52,352 nt of DNA from Gammaproteobacteria bacterium (GTDB lineage: Bacteria; Pseudomonadota; Gammaproteobacteria; UBA1113): positions 1 through 52,352 of the forward strand of contig JAGVJK010000014.1 in NCBI GenBank assembly GCA_020051155.1, in the 5' to 3' direction. The position numbers and the translations under genes are program-made. Below are positions 52,292-52,352 of the stretch, one piece after another. Below the pieces are notes generated by a model, which saw only the letters and a program-made list of their open reading frames with translations, was not told the origin of the DNA and did not search any database. Numbering within the stretch: the first letter of the stretch is position 1; each line of letters begins with the position of its first letter.

Positions 52292-52352
52292 AATACGGCT
52301 ATTTTAGAAGAAATACGGCCATTTTTGAGAGAATACGGCCATTTTTGAGAGA
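52292..52352. repeat. tandem repeat, exact 20-bp period, cut by window edge
   Basis: Three units begin AATACGG at 52292, 52312 and 52332; the consensus is AATACGGCCATTTTTGAGAG, and the first unit is diverged. The array continues to or past the last base, so its true length is unknown. No other copy is seen in the window. Confidence 0.8.

Overview
The window is a stretch of gammaproteobacterial chromosome of moderate G+C. It has no rRNA or tRNA genes, no CRISPR array and no intact insertion sequence. The core genes, a class D beta-lactamase and several unrecognised Ser/Pro-rich or membrane proteins fit an intracellular or host-associated lineage such as the Legionellales (Coxiella, Legionella, Aquicella, Berkiella type). 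That placement is inference from gene content; no marker here fixes the genus.

Layout. 1-6.5 kb: a patatin-like phospholipase cut by the window edge, a disordered Ser/Pro-rich protein with two YDTP motifs, CorA, two small unknown proteins, an OmpA-type lipoprotein and a GIN-domain lipoprotein. 6.6-9.1 kb: comM-ubiK-glnK, an order known from Pseudomonas but without amtB. 9.5-14.7 kb: an unknown coiled-coil protein, a histone H1-like protein and the haem operon hemC-hemD-hemX-hemY. 14.7-21.3 kb: a leftward block ppk-trxA-rho-ubiD-ferredoxin/flavin reductase. 21.4-23.6 kb: rsmJ and an unknown membrane/coiled-coil protein. 23.9-29.7 kb: a leftward operon acrA-acrB-yggS-proC. 29.8-34.9 kb: an orphan metal/siderophore-binding protein, trpC, an unknown four-helix membrane protein, a Nit amidase, a VOC protein and coq7. 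35.2-39.7 kb: an RRM protein, a fatty-acid desaturase, yqgE-ruvX-pyrB and dsbB. 39.7-45.2 kb: folB, a J-domain protein, hicAB, folA/apaH, a universal stress protein and waaA. 45.3-47.7 kb: a 796-residue protein of unknown function. 47.8-52.1 kb: an accessory segment with an AlbA_2/Schlafen-type ATP-binding regulator, a DUF6471 protein, a class D beta-lactamase, a DHFR-like reductase and a MerR/TipAS regulator.

Metabolic links. hemCDXY makes uroporphyrinogen III and carries the rest of an early haem module. ubiK, ubiD and coq7 all serve ubiquinone synthesis. folA and folB serve folate, pyrB pyrimidines, waaA lipid A-core. Many genes overlap by 1-17 bases, and three convergent pairs share interlocked stop codons.

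Four families of short dispersed repeats fill most long intergenic gaps: A, a long inverted repeat with four copies; B, units ending in a GAGCGGTATA-like sequence; C, one large inverted repeat; D, two copies, one of which appears to have duplicated the last codons of the neighbouring gene.

The most unusual items are the YDTP/PPLP-bearing Ser-rich protein, the J-domain protein with an unknown C-terminal region, the 796-residue Ser/Pro-tailed protein and the AlbA_2 + DUF6471 pair. They look lineage-specific, and the first three are reasonable secreted-effector candidates, but nothing in the sequence proves secretion or function.
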